A stretch of 64,000 nucleotides of DNA from positions 186,001-250,000 of the forward strand of contig NZ_JAQMHV010000002.1 of assembly GCF_028307215.1 (NCBI RefSeq), given 5' to 3'. Under the pieces are notes generated by a model. The model saw only the letters and a program-made list of their open reading frames with translations, ran no database searches and had not been told where the DNA came from. Below are positions 1-8,120 of this stretch, piece after piece. Within the stretch, counting starts at the first letter, position 1; each line of letters opens with the position of its first letter. Both the position numbers and the translations under genes were made by a program. The DNA comes from Falsirhodobacter sp. 20TX0035. Its GTDB lineage: Bacteria > Pseudomonadota > Alphaproteobacteria > Rhodobacterales > Rhodobacteraceae.

Positions 1-596
1 CCCTTTACCCCACGGCGCAGATCAGCGTGGTGGAAGGGCCTTATTCCGACCTTCTCGCCAGCCTGCGGTCAGGGCAGGTGGACCTGCTGATCGGCGCGCT
101 GCGCGATCCTGCGCCCACCCGCGACATCACGCAGGAGGCGCTGTTTGCCGACGATCCCGTGATCGTCGCCCGCGCGGGTCACCCGCTGGCAGGCGCGCCC
201 TTGGACATGGCCCAGCTGCTGGATTTTCCCTGGATCGTCGCCACCGCCACCGCCCCCGTCCGCCGCCGGTGGGAGGCGATGTTCGAGGGGCGCGGTCTTC
301 CGCTGCCAGCGCGGCGGATCGAAACCAACTCCATCGTCATCAGCCGGGGGCTGCTTCTGGACGACGACTGGCTGACCCTCATGTCCCGCGACCAGTTCGC
401 GTTCGAACGGCGGTCCGGCCTTCTGACCGAGATCGCGGACGACGGCATGCCCGCGCATCGCCGCATCGGCATCACCACACGGGCCGACTGGCACCCGACC
501 CACCTTCAGGCCGAATTTGCACGTACCTTCCGGGATGTAACGGCGGAATGGAGTTCAGGAAATCCAATGGCCGGGAAACCGTTCCGATATGCGTAG
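1..596 (+). CDS. LysR-family transcriptional regulator, C-terminal part (5' end cut by window)
   Basis: The reading frame is open from base 3 to the TAG at 594-596, so the N-terminal helix-turn-helix lies outside the window. What remains, about 198 residues, is the effector-binding half of a LysR regulator: the pattern GQVDLLIGAL, then the repeat-domain segment VIVARAGHPLAG, and a late LLLDDDWLTLMSRDQ stretch are typical of the periplasmic-binding-like domain. It ends 55 bases before ligJ on the same strand. LysR proteins commonly control aromatic ring-cleavage genes, so it may regulate ligJ-ligI. That role is inferred from position only; the family call is secure. Confidence 0.85.
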   Translation, partial: LYPTAQISVVEGPYSDLLASLRSGQVDLLIGALRDPAPTRDITQEALFADDPVIVARAGHPLAGAPLDMAQLLDFPWIVATATAPVRRRWEAMFEGRGLPLPARRIETNSIVISRGLLLDDDWLTLMSRDQFAFERRSGLLTEIADDGMPAHRRIGITTRADWHPTHLQAEFARTFRDVTAEWSSGNPMAGKPFRYA

Positions 597-651
597 CGCC
601 GCCCCCTCAGCCTATGGTCCTTCCATGACGGATGCAGGAGGGGGAGCCCGC

Positions 652-1674
652 ATGATCATCGACTGCCACGGACATTACACCACGGCACCCGCCGCCCATA
701 CCGACTGGCGCAAACGGCAGGAAGAGGGGATCCGCAACGGCGGCGACATCGATCCCGCCTATCCCGACATCCCGGACGACGCGATCCGCGAGACGATCGA
801 GGCGAACCAGCTGCGCCTTCTGCGCGAACGCGGCGCGGACATGACCATCTTCTCGCCCCGCGCCTCGGCCATGGCGCCGCATGTGGGCGACCAGCGCGCG
901 GCGCAGGTCTGGGCGCGGCGGTCGAACGACCTGATCAAGCGGGTGGTGGACCTTTACCCCGAAACGTTCATCGGCGTCTGCCAGCTGCCCCAGACCCCCG
1001 GCGTGTCCGTCGAAACCTCCATCCACGAGCTGGAGCGGTGCGTGACAGAGCTGGGCTTTGTCGGCTGCAACCTGAACCCCGACCCGTCGGGCGGCAAGTT
1101 CGACGCGCCGCCCTTGACCGACCGCGCCTGGTATCCCTTCTTCGAGAAGATGGTGGAGCTGGACGTGCCTGCGATGATCCACGTCTCGGGCAGCTGCAAC
1201 TGCGCAATGCACGCGACGGGGGCTTATTACATCGCCGCCGACACCATCGCCTTCATGCAGTTCTTGGAAGGGGACCTGTTCCGCGATTTCCCGGACCTGC
1301 GCTTCATCATCCCGCATGGGGGCGGGGCCGTGCCCTATCACTGGGGCCGCTATCGCGGGCTGGCCGACATGCTGAAGCGCCCCCCGCTGGCCGAGCATGT
1401 GATGAAGAACGTGTTCTTCGACACCTGCATTTATCACCAGCCGGGGATAGACCTGCTGTTCAAGGTGATCGACATCGACAACATCCTGTTCGGGTCCGAG
1501 ATGGTGGGCGCCGTCCGCGGCATCGACCCCGAAACGGGGCAATATTTCGACGACACCAAGCGCTATGTCGACGCGCTGCCGATCCCAGAGGCCGACAAGC
1601 GCAAGGTGTTCGAGGGCAACGCCCGCCGCGTCTATCCGCGCCTTGACGCGCAACTGAAGGCGAGGGGGCTCTGA
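652..1674 (+). CDS. ligJ: 4-oxalomesaconate hydratase (LigJ-type amidohydrolase)
   Basis: Encodes 340 residues of the amidohydrolase superfamily. LigJ hydrates 4-oxalomesaconate to 4-carboxy-4-hydroxy-2-oxoadipate in the protocatechuate 4,5-cleavage pathway. The N-terminal metal site IDCHGHYTT, the block CNLNPDPSGG, the IPHGGGAVPYHWGR motif and the C-terminal EGNARRVYPRLDA match the recalled Sphingobium LigJ pattern closely. The start is ATG 652, not an upstream in-frame ATG at 589, because a GGAGGGGG ribosome site (637-644) lies seven bases before it. The TGA overlaps the ligI ATG by one base, so the two are translationally coupled. Related gamma-resorcylate decarboxylases and ACMSD share the fold but not these blocks. 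Confidence 0.88.
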   Translation: MIIDCHGHYTTAPAAHTDWRKRQEEGIRNGGDIDPAYPDIPDDAIRETIEANQLRLLRERGADMTIFSPRASAMAPHVGDQRAAQVWARRSNDLIKRVVDLYPETFIGVCQLPQTPGVSVETSIHELERCVTELGFVGCNLNPDPSGGKFDAPPLTDRAWYPFFEKMVELDVPAMIHVSGSCNCAMHATGAYYIAADTIAFMQFLEGDLFRDFPDLRFIIPHGGGAVPYHWGRYRGLADMLKRPPLAEHVMKNVFFDTCIYHQPGIDLLFKVIDIDNILFGSEMVGAVRGIDPETGQYFDDTKRYVDALPIPEADKRKVFEGNARRVYPRLDAQLKARGL

Positions 1675-2561
1675 TGGCCGCGTTCACGATGGATCCGAAC
1701 TGGATCCCATTCGACCCGAACCCGTCGAAGCCCGCCTTCCGCCTGCCGGAAGGGGCGGTGGACGCGCATTGCCACGTCTTCGGTCCGGGGAACGAGTTTC
1801 CCTATGCGCCCGAGCGGAAGTACACGCCCTGCGATGCCGGAAAGGACAAACTGTTCGCGCTGCGCGACTTTCTAGGGTTCCAGCGGAACGTGATCGTGCA
1901 GGCCACCTGCCACGGGGCTGATAATCGCGCGATGGTCGATGCGCTGCGCGCCTCGGGCGGGATGGCGCGGGGCGTGGCCACGGTGCGCGACACGGTGACG
2001 GACGCGGAACTGGCCGACCTGCATGAGGCGGGGGTGCGCGGCGTACGCTTCAACTTCGTGCGCCGGCTGGTCGATCCCAAGCCCGACGCCTATTACCGCG
2101 CGATCATCGACCGCATCGCGCCTCTCGGCTGGCACATCGTGATCTATTTCGAGGCTGCGGACCTTGAGGAGAAGTGGGGCTTCTTCACCTCTCTGCCCAC
2201 GACGGTGGTAGTCGACCACATGGGCCGCCCGGACGTGACGAAGCCCGTGGACGGACCCGAGTTCGGTCGCTTCATCCGACTGATGGAGGATCATCCAAAT
2301 TTCGTCAGCAAGGTCACCTGCCCGGAGCGTTTGTCCCGCTCCGGCCCGCCCACCTATGACGACGTGATCCCCTTCGCGCGCCTGCTGGTGGAACGGTTCC
2401 CCGACCGGGTTCTTTGGGGCACCGACTGGCCGCATCCCAACATGACCACCCATGCGCCGGATGATGGCGGGCTGGTCGATATCATCCCGCGCATCGCCCC
2501 CACGGCAGATCTGCAGCGCCGGCTGCTGGTCGACAACCCGATGCGGATCTACTGGGGATAG
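1674..2561 (+). CDS. ligI: 2-pyrone-4,6-dicarboxylate hydrolase
   Basis: Encodes 295 residues of the amidohydrolase superfamily. LigI opens the lactone of 2-pyrone-4,6-dicarboxylate to give 4-oxalomesaconate, the substrate of the ligJ product just upstream. Visible signatures are DAHCHVFGPG near residue 32 (metal-binding HxH), the block RNVIVQATCHGADN, DHMGRPDV, and the C-terminal WGTDWPHPNM, which carries the active-site Asp. Length and motif order fit LigI. It begins on the last base of the ligJ stop. The rest of the pathway (LigAB, LigC, LigK) is not in the window. An IS5-type remnant lies downstream, so gene order beyond this point may have been disturbed. Confidence 0.9.
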   Translation: MAAFTMDPNWIPFDPNPSKPAFRLPEGAVDAHCHVFGPGNEFPYAPERKYTPCDAGKDKLFALRDFLGFQRNVIVQATCHGADNRAMVDALRASGGMARGVATVRDTVTDAELADLHEAGVRGVRFNFVRRLVDPKPDAYYRAIIDRIAPLGWHIVIYFEAADLEEKWGFFTSLPTTVVVDHMGRPDVTKPVDGPEFGRFIRLMEDHPNFVSKVTCPERLSRSGPPTYDDVIPFARLLVERFPDRVLWGTDWPHPNMTTHAPDDGGLVDIIPRIAPTADLQRRLLVDNPMRIYWG

Positions 2562-2732
2562 GACGCGGTGGTGTTCGAGGCGCCCCGGACGGACGCAGAT
2601 GACGGCGGCAGCCCTCTCGGGTCTTCCCAAGGAGTCCGAGGGAGGATGGCCTGCGGCAAGAATGCAAGCGGGCCCCGCATCGTTTCGAAGTGGACGCTCG
2701 GCGCCTTGTTAGGATCAGGCTTCATTCATCTG

Positions 2733-3286
2733 TCATAGCCAGAACATGTCGATGGCTGCCAAGGCGAGGGCGGACACGAAGACTTTGGGAATCTGTCATA
2801 GCGGGTCGCGACCCGACGCCGGTCCTTGAGCCTGCCGAACATGATCTCGATCCGGTTGCGGCATTTTAATGATGCTTGTGATGGTCTTTCCGTGCGGCTT
2901 TCGGCCTGCAGTGCAGGGCCGGATCCCTTGTTTTTCAGGGTGTCGCGGAACCGGTCCGCGTCGTATCCACGGTCCGCCAGCAACCAGCCTGCTGGGGGAA
3001 ATCCCCCAGAAGCGCCGCCGCTCCGGTGTAGTCACCGTTTCCGGCCCGCCGTCATGAAGAACCGGACCGGGCGACCTTAGGCATCCGTGGCGGCATGAAG
3101 CTGTTCATGCCACCTCTCGTCCGCCCAATCGGTCGGCCACGCCCCCTTTTTCACCGAAACGCCCGAAGCCGTGCGGGGTGTCTTGAGATAGGTCGCGTCG
3201 ATCATGACCATCTTCTTCCTTGCGGCATCGTTTGCCCGCTTGGCCATCATCCGTGCGAAGACCCCCATGTCGCCCCATCGCTTCGT
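2733..3286 (-). mobile_element. Decayed IS5-family (IS427-type) transposase remnant
   Basis: On the minus strand the frames together spell most of an IS5/IS427 transposase. It starts with RWGDMGVFARMM, then MIDATYLKTPRTAS, HAATDA followed by an in-frame TAA, NGDYTGAAALL in a second frame, LLADRGYDADRF, RNRIEIMFGRLKD and RRVATRYDR, ending FVSALALAAIDMFWL and TGA at 2733-2735. At least one nonsense codon and three or four frameshifts separate these blocks. The first third of the transposase and the upstream terminal repeat are absent, so the element cannot move by itself. The upstream edge is fused to the phosphatase gene at about 3286. Bases 2562-2732, between ligI and this remnant, show no gene. 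Confidence 0.85.
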
Positions 3287-3907
3287 GGCAAGTAGACGGT
3301 ATTCGAACGCCGAACAGCGCCAGTTCAGCACGTTGCGGAAGTGCAGTGGGGTCATGTCGGCGCGCAGGGTGGGGGGCAGCAGGTTCATCGTGATGAACCC
3401 CGGCATCTGATCAAGCGGGGCAGGAGCCGCCACCGACAGGCGCTGACTCGCACCGTCTGCGCCGACATGCCACGCCCCCTGACCCGGACGCGCCACGATG
3501 AAGTCGCGGGTTATCGGATAGTGGATCAGCCCGGCAATGGTCCGGCCCTCCGCGACAATCGCCAGGATCATCCCGAATACAGGAATGCCATGGGCAAAGT
3601 TCCGAGTGCCGTCCACCGGATCGATGATTGCGGCCAGCTCGGCCCCGGCCAGCCGGTCGAGGACGGTTTGGTCGGCGGCCACCGCCTCTTCCCCCACCAG
3701 AACCACGCCGGGCAGGCGGCGGGCCAGCGCGACGCCAAGCGCCTGTTCGGCGGCCAGATCAGCGTCCGTCACAAGATCGTCGGGCGCTGTCTTGGCCCGC
3801 GCGCTGTCGGAGGTAATGGCCTGAAATCGGGGCAGAACTTCTGCCCGTGCGACAGCGTCCATGTCCGCCAGCAGTGCCTCCAGAAGGGCATCGTCTACGT
3901 GTGTCAT
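3077..3907 (-). pseudogene. Inositol-monophosphatase-family gene, 3' end replaced by transposase sequence
   Basis: The first 207 residues (3907 down to about 3287) are an inositol monophosphatase-family protein. They show the VGEEAV metal-site Glu pair near residue 72, the hallmark IIDPVDGTRNF at 94-104, and RCSAFEYRLLA near 197, where the family normally continues towards a second metal-binding WDHAPG motif. Instead the frame continues as TKRWGDMGVFARMM, which is IS5-type transposase, to a stop at 3077. The terminal fourth of the phosphatase is lost, including its last metal ligand, so activity is unlikely. Its ATG overlaps the stop of the phosphodiesterase gene upstream by four bases (3904-3907), showing the pair once formed an operon. 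Confidence 0.85.
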
Positions 3908-4665
3908 GCCTTCCTTCCCTCCAGCCAGGCACGCAGTGCTTCCGGTTCATCGGTCTGAATGCAGCTGATACCTGCGCGGATCAGCGTGCCCCAGATCGCG
4001 TCGGGATCCTTCAGCGCCGCCTCATCGTTCCACTCCCCGCTGTTGGCCGGGTCCAGCGTGTTCTTCCAAAGCGACAGGTTCGCCGCCTCGAAACGGTCCC
4101 GATTGGCGGCGATGGTATTCAGATCATCGAAGCGGATTTCGGCCATGAACGGCCGGATTGTGGACAGAAGGGCCAACCGTTCCTCTACGGTGTCGGAGGT
4201 GAACCGTGTCATGGCCATGAAGGCGATGCCGTCGATCTTCTGCGCGGCCACCCAGTCCAGGTCCGCGCGGATGGCGACCTCGGTCTTCAGGTCGACGTAA
4301 TCCTGCGCACCCATGCGTCGCGCCGCTTCGGCCACCTGGGGAAACAGGCCGCGGTCCTTGAGGTCCAGATCGGCGAAGATGTTGCCACGGATCAGGTCCA
4401 GCGCCTCGTCCAAGGTCGGAATTTGCTCGGCGGTCGTGGCACGGCCTTCCCCTCCATTGTCCTCCCGAAGGGAGAATTTCTTCAACTCCGACATCGTGAA
4501 GCTCTCGGCCGGTCGACCCACGCCGGCCATGCGTTCAAGCGTTTCGTCGTGGCACAGGAACAGGACGCCATCCGCGCTTTGCCGCACGTCCACTTCCACG
4601 ATGTCCGCCCGCACGTCCCGCGCCCGCTGGATCGCGGCACCTATACTTGCAAGCAACGCCTTCAA
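3904..4665 (-). pseudogene. Glycerophosphodiester phosphodiesterase, N-terminus missing
   Basis: The 253-residue product matches the GDPD/UgpQ barrel from the second strand onward: ADIVEVDVRQSADG, LCHDETLERMAG, IPTLDEALDLI, FADLDLKD and a C-terminal IQTDEPEALRAWL. The family should start with an HRG motif and a following PENT; both are absent. The only start in frame is a TTG at 4663-4665, and a TAG at 4693-4695 closes the frame nine codons further up. No HRG-encoding segment was found in other frames just upstream. Because the first His is catalytic, the protein is probably inactive. It overlaps the truncated phosphatase gene, suggesting a former phosphodiester-to-phosphate-to-alcohol pathway. 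Confidence 0.75.
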
Positions 4666-4695
4666 GTGCCGCAGGTGAGACCCTCCGGGTAGCTA

Positions 4696-5144
4696 ACATC
4701 CTGTCTGCTTCCAATAGCCTTTGGGGTAAGGTGTTCAGGCTGATCCTCCGCCAAACCTTCGGCGGCGAGCGGCTTCACAGGCTTCACGCGTGCGCCTGCC
4801 AACGCGAATCCTAAAAGGCAGAGCGCGTGGGTAAGGCACGTGCACAGCCACCCACATTTCCTGTAAAGGGCCGACATGGGTTGAAAATCCAAGATCCTGC
4901 GATATAAAGTCCGTCATGTTGGTTGACCCAATCATGGGCGATCCCTCGCGGATCGCCACGGACGAGACGGCTCGGGATACAGCAAGACATCCGCAGTCAC
5001 AGGACGCGCCCGTTGGCGCGATCGCTCTCGTTCGGCCTGTCGGCTGCCCGTGCGCCCCTGGCGCGGCGCCGCTTTCCGGTCACGACATGATCCCCGCGAC
5101 GGCATCCCTTCCCTCGACATTGAAAGGTTCATCCGGAACTCCGC
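4696..5144. other. Intergenic region between decayed GDPD and BCCT gene
   Basis: About 450 bases with no gene I can support. Small open frames on both strands lack recognisable domains or convincing ribosome sites. It must hold the promoter of the BCCT gene. The lost N-terminal coding part of the phosphodiesterase would be expected here but I could not find it, which suggests a deletion junction near 4665-4695. Confidence 0.5.
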
Positions 5145-6803
5145 ATGACTGAGCTGAACCCCCCCTTCACAGACCTCGACATTCCGACCGCCGATAAGGG
5201 CTTCTACCAGGGATATTCCCTTCCCATCGCGCTGACGGCCAAGATCGCCTTCGCACTGCTGACTGTCTGGGCCCTGCTTCGACCCGGCAGCGCCGAGGCG
5301 ATCCTCTCGCTCCTCAACACCGAGATCCTTGGCGTTTTCAACCTGTTCTACATCATCGCCGTCGGCCTGTTTGCCTGGTTCCTTTTGATCGTCGCCGCCG
5401 TGCCTTCGTCGGGGCGCCGCAAGCTGGGCAAGGCGGATGAAAAGCCCGAATTCACCTACTTTTCATGGTTCGCGATGATGTTCGGGGCGGGCCTTGGCGT
5501 CGGCCTGATGGTCTATGCCACGGCCGAGCCCATGAACAACTGGGGCCAGAACCCCGAGATTATCAAGGGCGACGTCGCCGCCTACTCGGCGGAGGCGGTC
5601 CAGTCCGCATATCGCTACACCTTCATGCATTACGGCCTGCACGCCTGGGGCATCTATGTGGTGACCGGGCTGTGTCTGGCCTACTACGCCTACACCCGTG
5701 ACATGCCGCTGACGATCCGCACCGCGTTGACGCCGCTGTTCGGGCGGTATCTGAACGGTCCCGTCGGCCATGTCGTCGATATCCTTGGCGTGATCGCCAC
5801 CATCCTTGGCGTCGCCGTCACCATCGGCTTCGGCATCAGCCAGCTGGTCGAGGGGTTCTATTCGATCACCGGGATGGAGTGGTTGCTGCAATCGGGCCAG
5901 AACGGCGGCCCGCCCCATCCGTCGGCCGTCGGGCTGATCGTGGCCCTGGTCGTGGTGATGCTGCTGTCTACGCTGTCGGCGGTGTCGGGCGTGGGGCGCG
6001 GGGTGAAATACCTGTCGAACCTGAACCTCGTGCTGTCCAGCCTGCTGCTGCTGGTCTTCGTCGTCGCAGGCTCCTTCGGGTTTGCCATGACGACCTACGG
6101 CACGGCCCTGACCGATTACCTCCTCCATTTCCCCGCGCTGTCTTTCGAGGCCTATTCCGCCAGCAGCGAACTGGGCGAGTGGCAGACCGGCACCACCACC
6201 TTCTACTGGGCATGGTGGATCGCCTTCTCGCCCTTCGTGGGCCTGTTCCTGGCCCGCATCTCGCGCGGGCGCACGGTGAGGGAGTTCGTGTTCGGAGCGG
6301 TCGTGATGCCGTCCATCGTCTGCTTTGCATGGATGACCATTCTTGGCGGAACCTCCGTCGATCTGGAACTGTCGGGGGTGGCGCAAGGCGCGATCATCGA
6401 CGCCTCGGCCACCAACAAACTGTTCGCCACGCTGCAGTTCATCGTTGGGGATCAGGTCTACGGCATCGTCGCCGTCATGTGCGCCGTGCTGATCCTGACC
6501 TTCCTCGTGACCTCGGCGGACTCGGGGCTTCTGGTGATCAACACGATCATGGCCGGCGGCGAGGAAGAAACGGACGCGCGTCACCGCGTCGTCTGGGGCG
6601 TACTGCTCACGCTGGTGATCGCGGCGCTGATCCTGGCCGGCGGTGGTGGCCTAGTCGTCCTGCAGAACGCCATGATCATCGGCGCGCTGCCCTTTGCCTT
6701 CGTGATGGTGATGATGTGCGTGTCGCTGGCCAAGGCGCTTTACCGCGACCATCATCGCGACAAGTGGGCGGAAGTACAGGAAGGCGCCATCGACGCGTCC
6801 TGA
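5145..6803 (+). CDS. BCCT-family betaine/choline/carnitine transporter
   Basis: Encodes 552 residues with about twelve hydrophobic segments in the inner membrane. The BCCT signature is clear: FYWAWWIAFSPFVGLFLARI followed at once by SRGRTVREF, near residues 350-385, with the earlier MFGAGLGVGLMVY loop of the sodium/substrate site. BCCT proteins take up quaternary ammonium compounds such as glycine betaine or choline, often as osmoprotectants; the exact substrate cannot be read here. The glycine-rich GAGLGVGL (not GMGIG) is usual for sodium-coupled rather than proton-coupled members. The long C-terminal osmosensing tail of BetT or BetP is absent. It stands alone, with a possible terminator after it. 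Confidence 0.9.
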   Translation: MTELNPPFTDLDIPTADKGFYQGYSLPIALTAKIAFALLTVWALLRPGSAEAILSLLNTEILGVFNLFYIIAVGLFAWFLLIVAAVPSSGRRKLGKADEKPEFTYFSWFAMMFGAGLGVGLMVYATAEPMNNWGQNPEIIKGDVAAYSAEAVQSAYRYTFMHYGLHAWGIYVVTGLCLAYYAYTRDMPLTIRTALTPLFGRYLNGPVGHVVDILGVIATILGVAVTIGFGISQLVEGFYSITGMEWLLQSGQNGGPPHPSAVGLIVALVVVMLLSTLSAVSGVGRGVKYLSNLNLVLSSLLLLVFVVAGSFGFAMTTYGTALTDYLLHFPALSFEAYSASSELGEWQTGTTTFYWAWWIAFSPFVGLFLARISRGRTVREFVFGAVVMPSIVCFAWMTILGGTSVDLELSGVAQGAIIDASATNKLFATLQFIVGDQVYGIVAVMCAVLILTFLVTSADSGLLVINTIMAGGEEETDARHRVVWGVLLTLVIAALILAGGGGLVVLQNAMIIGALPFAFVMVMMCVSLAKALYRDHHRDKWAEVQEGAIDAS

Positions 6804-6815
6804 CCTGCAGGGATA

Positions 6816-6849
6816 AGGCACCGCTCCTCATGGCGGGGGAGGGGTGCCT
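6816..6849 (+). terminator. Possible hairpin after BCCT gene
   Basis: AGGCACC (6816-6822) pairs with GGTGCCT (6843-6849), extended by CCTC/GAGG with a three-base bulge. It follows the stop codon by 13 bases. There is no clear T run, so it could be a weak or factor-dependent terminator. Confidence 0.35.
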
Positions 6850-7131
6850 CATCCAAAACTCGCGCTCATGATACTCGGCAATAACCACAACGCCCGCCAC
6901 CCCCGGGTGCCGCCGGCGAAACGATTACTGACGCTGGAACCTGACCGCGCCATGATGTTCGATCGCGTGGTCACCAAACGATAATCGTGCGGGCAGTCCA
7001 TTCCGGTTGATGAATGAGACGTATGACCCACCCCAGTGGGGGAGCGGTCCCAAGGCTTCGCTTCGAGATCCGGCGAAAAGCGCGACATCCTGAATTGCGC
7101 CTTCCGCTTGGCTCGCGGTTTGCCGAACTCG
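6850..7131. other. Intergenic region between BCCT gene and DUF421 gene
   Basis: About 280 bases between a plus-strand gene end and the end of a minus-strand operon. I see no gene, RNA or repeat. It contains no strong promoter, as expected between convergent units. Confidence 0.4.
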
Positions 7132-7578
7132 CTAGTTGTCCTTGAGGATGATGCTGATGCCGCCGCTGGTTTCCAGCACGGCGGCGTCGATCCGGTCCAA
7201 CGAGGCGACCCCCTGCTGCGCCCGGGCCGCTTCCAGCACATCCGAGACGCTCACCCGGGCGCGCCGCAGGGCTTCGGCGTCGATCTTTCCGTTGCTGACA
7301 AGAACCGTCGGCGCCCCGTCAAGCCAGAGCGCAAGACGCGCCGACCGCCCCTTTGCAAAGGCCAGCAGGACATCGGTGGTGAAGAGCGTGACAATCAGGA
7401 CGAAGGCGTTCACGATCGAGAAGTCGTCGCCCAGCAGGGCCTGCTGCGTCGTCTCGGCGATGATCAGCAGAAGGACGAAATCGAATGGCGTGGCCTGGGC
7501 CAGCGTGCGACGTCCCGACAGGCGGGCGACGATCAGCAGGACGACGTAGACGGCCAGACCGCGAATGACAGAATCCAT
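7132..7578 (-). CDS. DUF421 (YetF/YcaP-type) membrane protein
   Basis: A 148-residue protein of the DUF421 family. Two or three hydrophobic helices fill the first 75 residues, including the family motif RLSGRRTLAQATPFDFVLLLIIA. A small cytoplasmic domain follows, with LVSNGKIDAEALRRARVSVSDVLEAARAQ, where DUF421 proteins typically carry a conserved Arg-rich helix. The family is widespread and its biochemical role is not established; Bacillus members are linked to spore or stress physiology. It is the last gene of a three-gene minus-strand operon (TPP enzyme, small membrane protein, DUF421), nine bases after the previous gene. Confidence 0.85.
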   Translation of the reverse strand: MDSVIRGLAVYVVLLIVARLSGRRTLAQATPFDFVLLLIIAETTQQALLGDDFSIVNAFVLIVTLFTTDVLLAFAKGRSARLALWLDGAPTVLVSNGKIDAEALRRARVSVSDVLEAARAQQGVASLDRIDAAVLETSGGISIILKDN

Positions 7579-7587
7579 CAGGACCTC

Positions 7588-8094
7588 TCAGGGCAGAACA
7601 AGGACGTTCACCATCCGGGTTTCACCGCCGATGGTCACGTCAAAATGTGCCCAGCCGAAATGCATGGGCCTGATGCCGACAGAAAGCTGGTAAGGAGGGG
7701 CGCCCTCGGCGTGGAACCGCAGACGCTGCGCCGCTGGGGCCAGCACGGCTTCCTGCGGTTCCGGCTGGATGCGCTCCATTGAGAAGCGCTCGAAGAATGG
7801 CTGCGACAGGACGAGTTCGGGCGACGCCTCTGCGGCGAAGCGCACCGTCATGGTGTCGGACCCCTCCCATCGGGCGACGCGCGGCAGTTCCACCTCCGCG
7901 TCGCCAACTTGGACCGTCTGCTTCTGGAAAACCCCGCCGCTTCCTGTGAAGCCAAGCACCGCCACCAGGCAGACGATCCCAAAGATCACCCAGGATATGC
8001 GCTGGACGGTCCAGAACACCCTTTGCATCCGGCGGTGTTCATCCAGTTGAAGCCCATCCTCGCGCATGGGCGGAATGGTGATGTCCTCGCTCAT
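7588..8094 (-). CDS. Small membrane-anchored protein of unknown function
   Basis: A 168-residue protein that I do not recognise. Residues 1-28 are charged and cytoplasmic-like; a single transmembrane helix lies at about 30-50 (ISWVIFGIVCLVAVLGF); the remainder is a probable periplasmic beta-rich domain (DAEVELPRVARWEG, SPELVLSQPFF, FDVTIGGETRMVNVLVLP). A GGGGAG ribosome site precedes the ATG. Its position between the TPP enzyme and the DUF421 gene, with gaps of 26 and nine bases, indicates co-expression and suggests a partner role for DUF421, which also has a membrane anchor. No catalytic motif is visible. Confidence 0.7.
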   Translation of the reverse strand: MSEDITIPPMREDGLQLDEHRRMQRVFWTVQRISWVIFGIVCLVAVLGFTGSGGVFQKQTVQVGDAEVELPRVARWEGSDTMTVRFAAEASPELVLSQPFFERFSMERIQPEPQEAVLAPAAQRLRFHAEGAPPYQLSVGIRPMHFGWAHFDVTIGGETRMVNVLVLP

Positions 8095-8120
8095 CGCATC
8101 GCTCCCCTGCCGTTGCCCGC

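Noticed and set aside
2620-2660. Imperfect hairpin downstream of ligI
   Set aside because: Pairing is short and interrupted, with no T run; not convincing as a terminator.
4662-4959. Minus-strand frames that might supply the missing GDPD N-terminus
   Set aside because: None contains an HRG or PENT-like motif in any of the three frames, so a simple frameshift does not explain the truncation.
4916-5152. A 78-codon open frame upstream of the BCCT gene
   Set aside because: No domain or convincing ribosome site, composition like a shadow frame, and it overlaps the BCCT start. More likely the promoter region.
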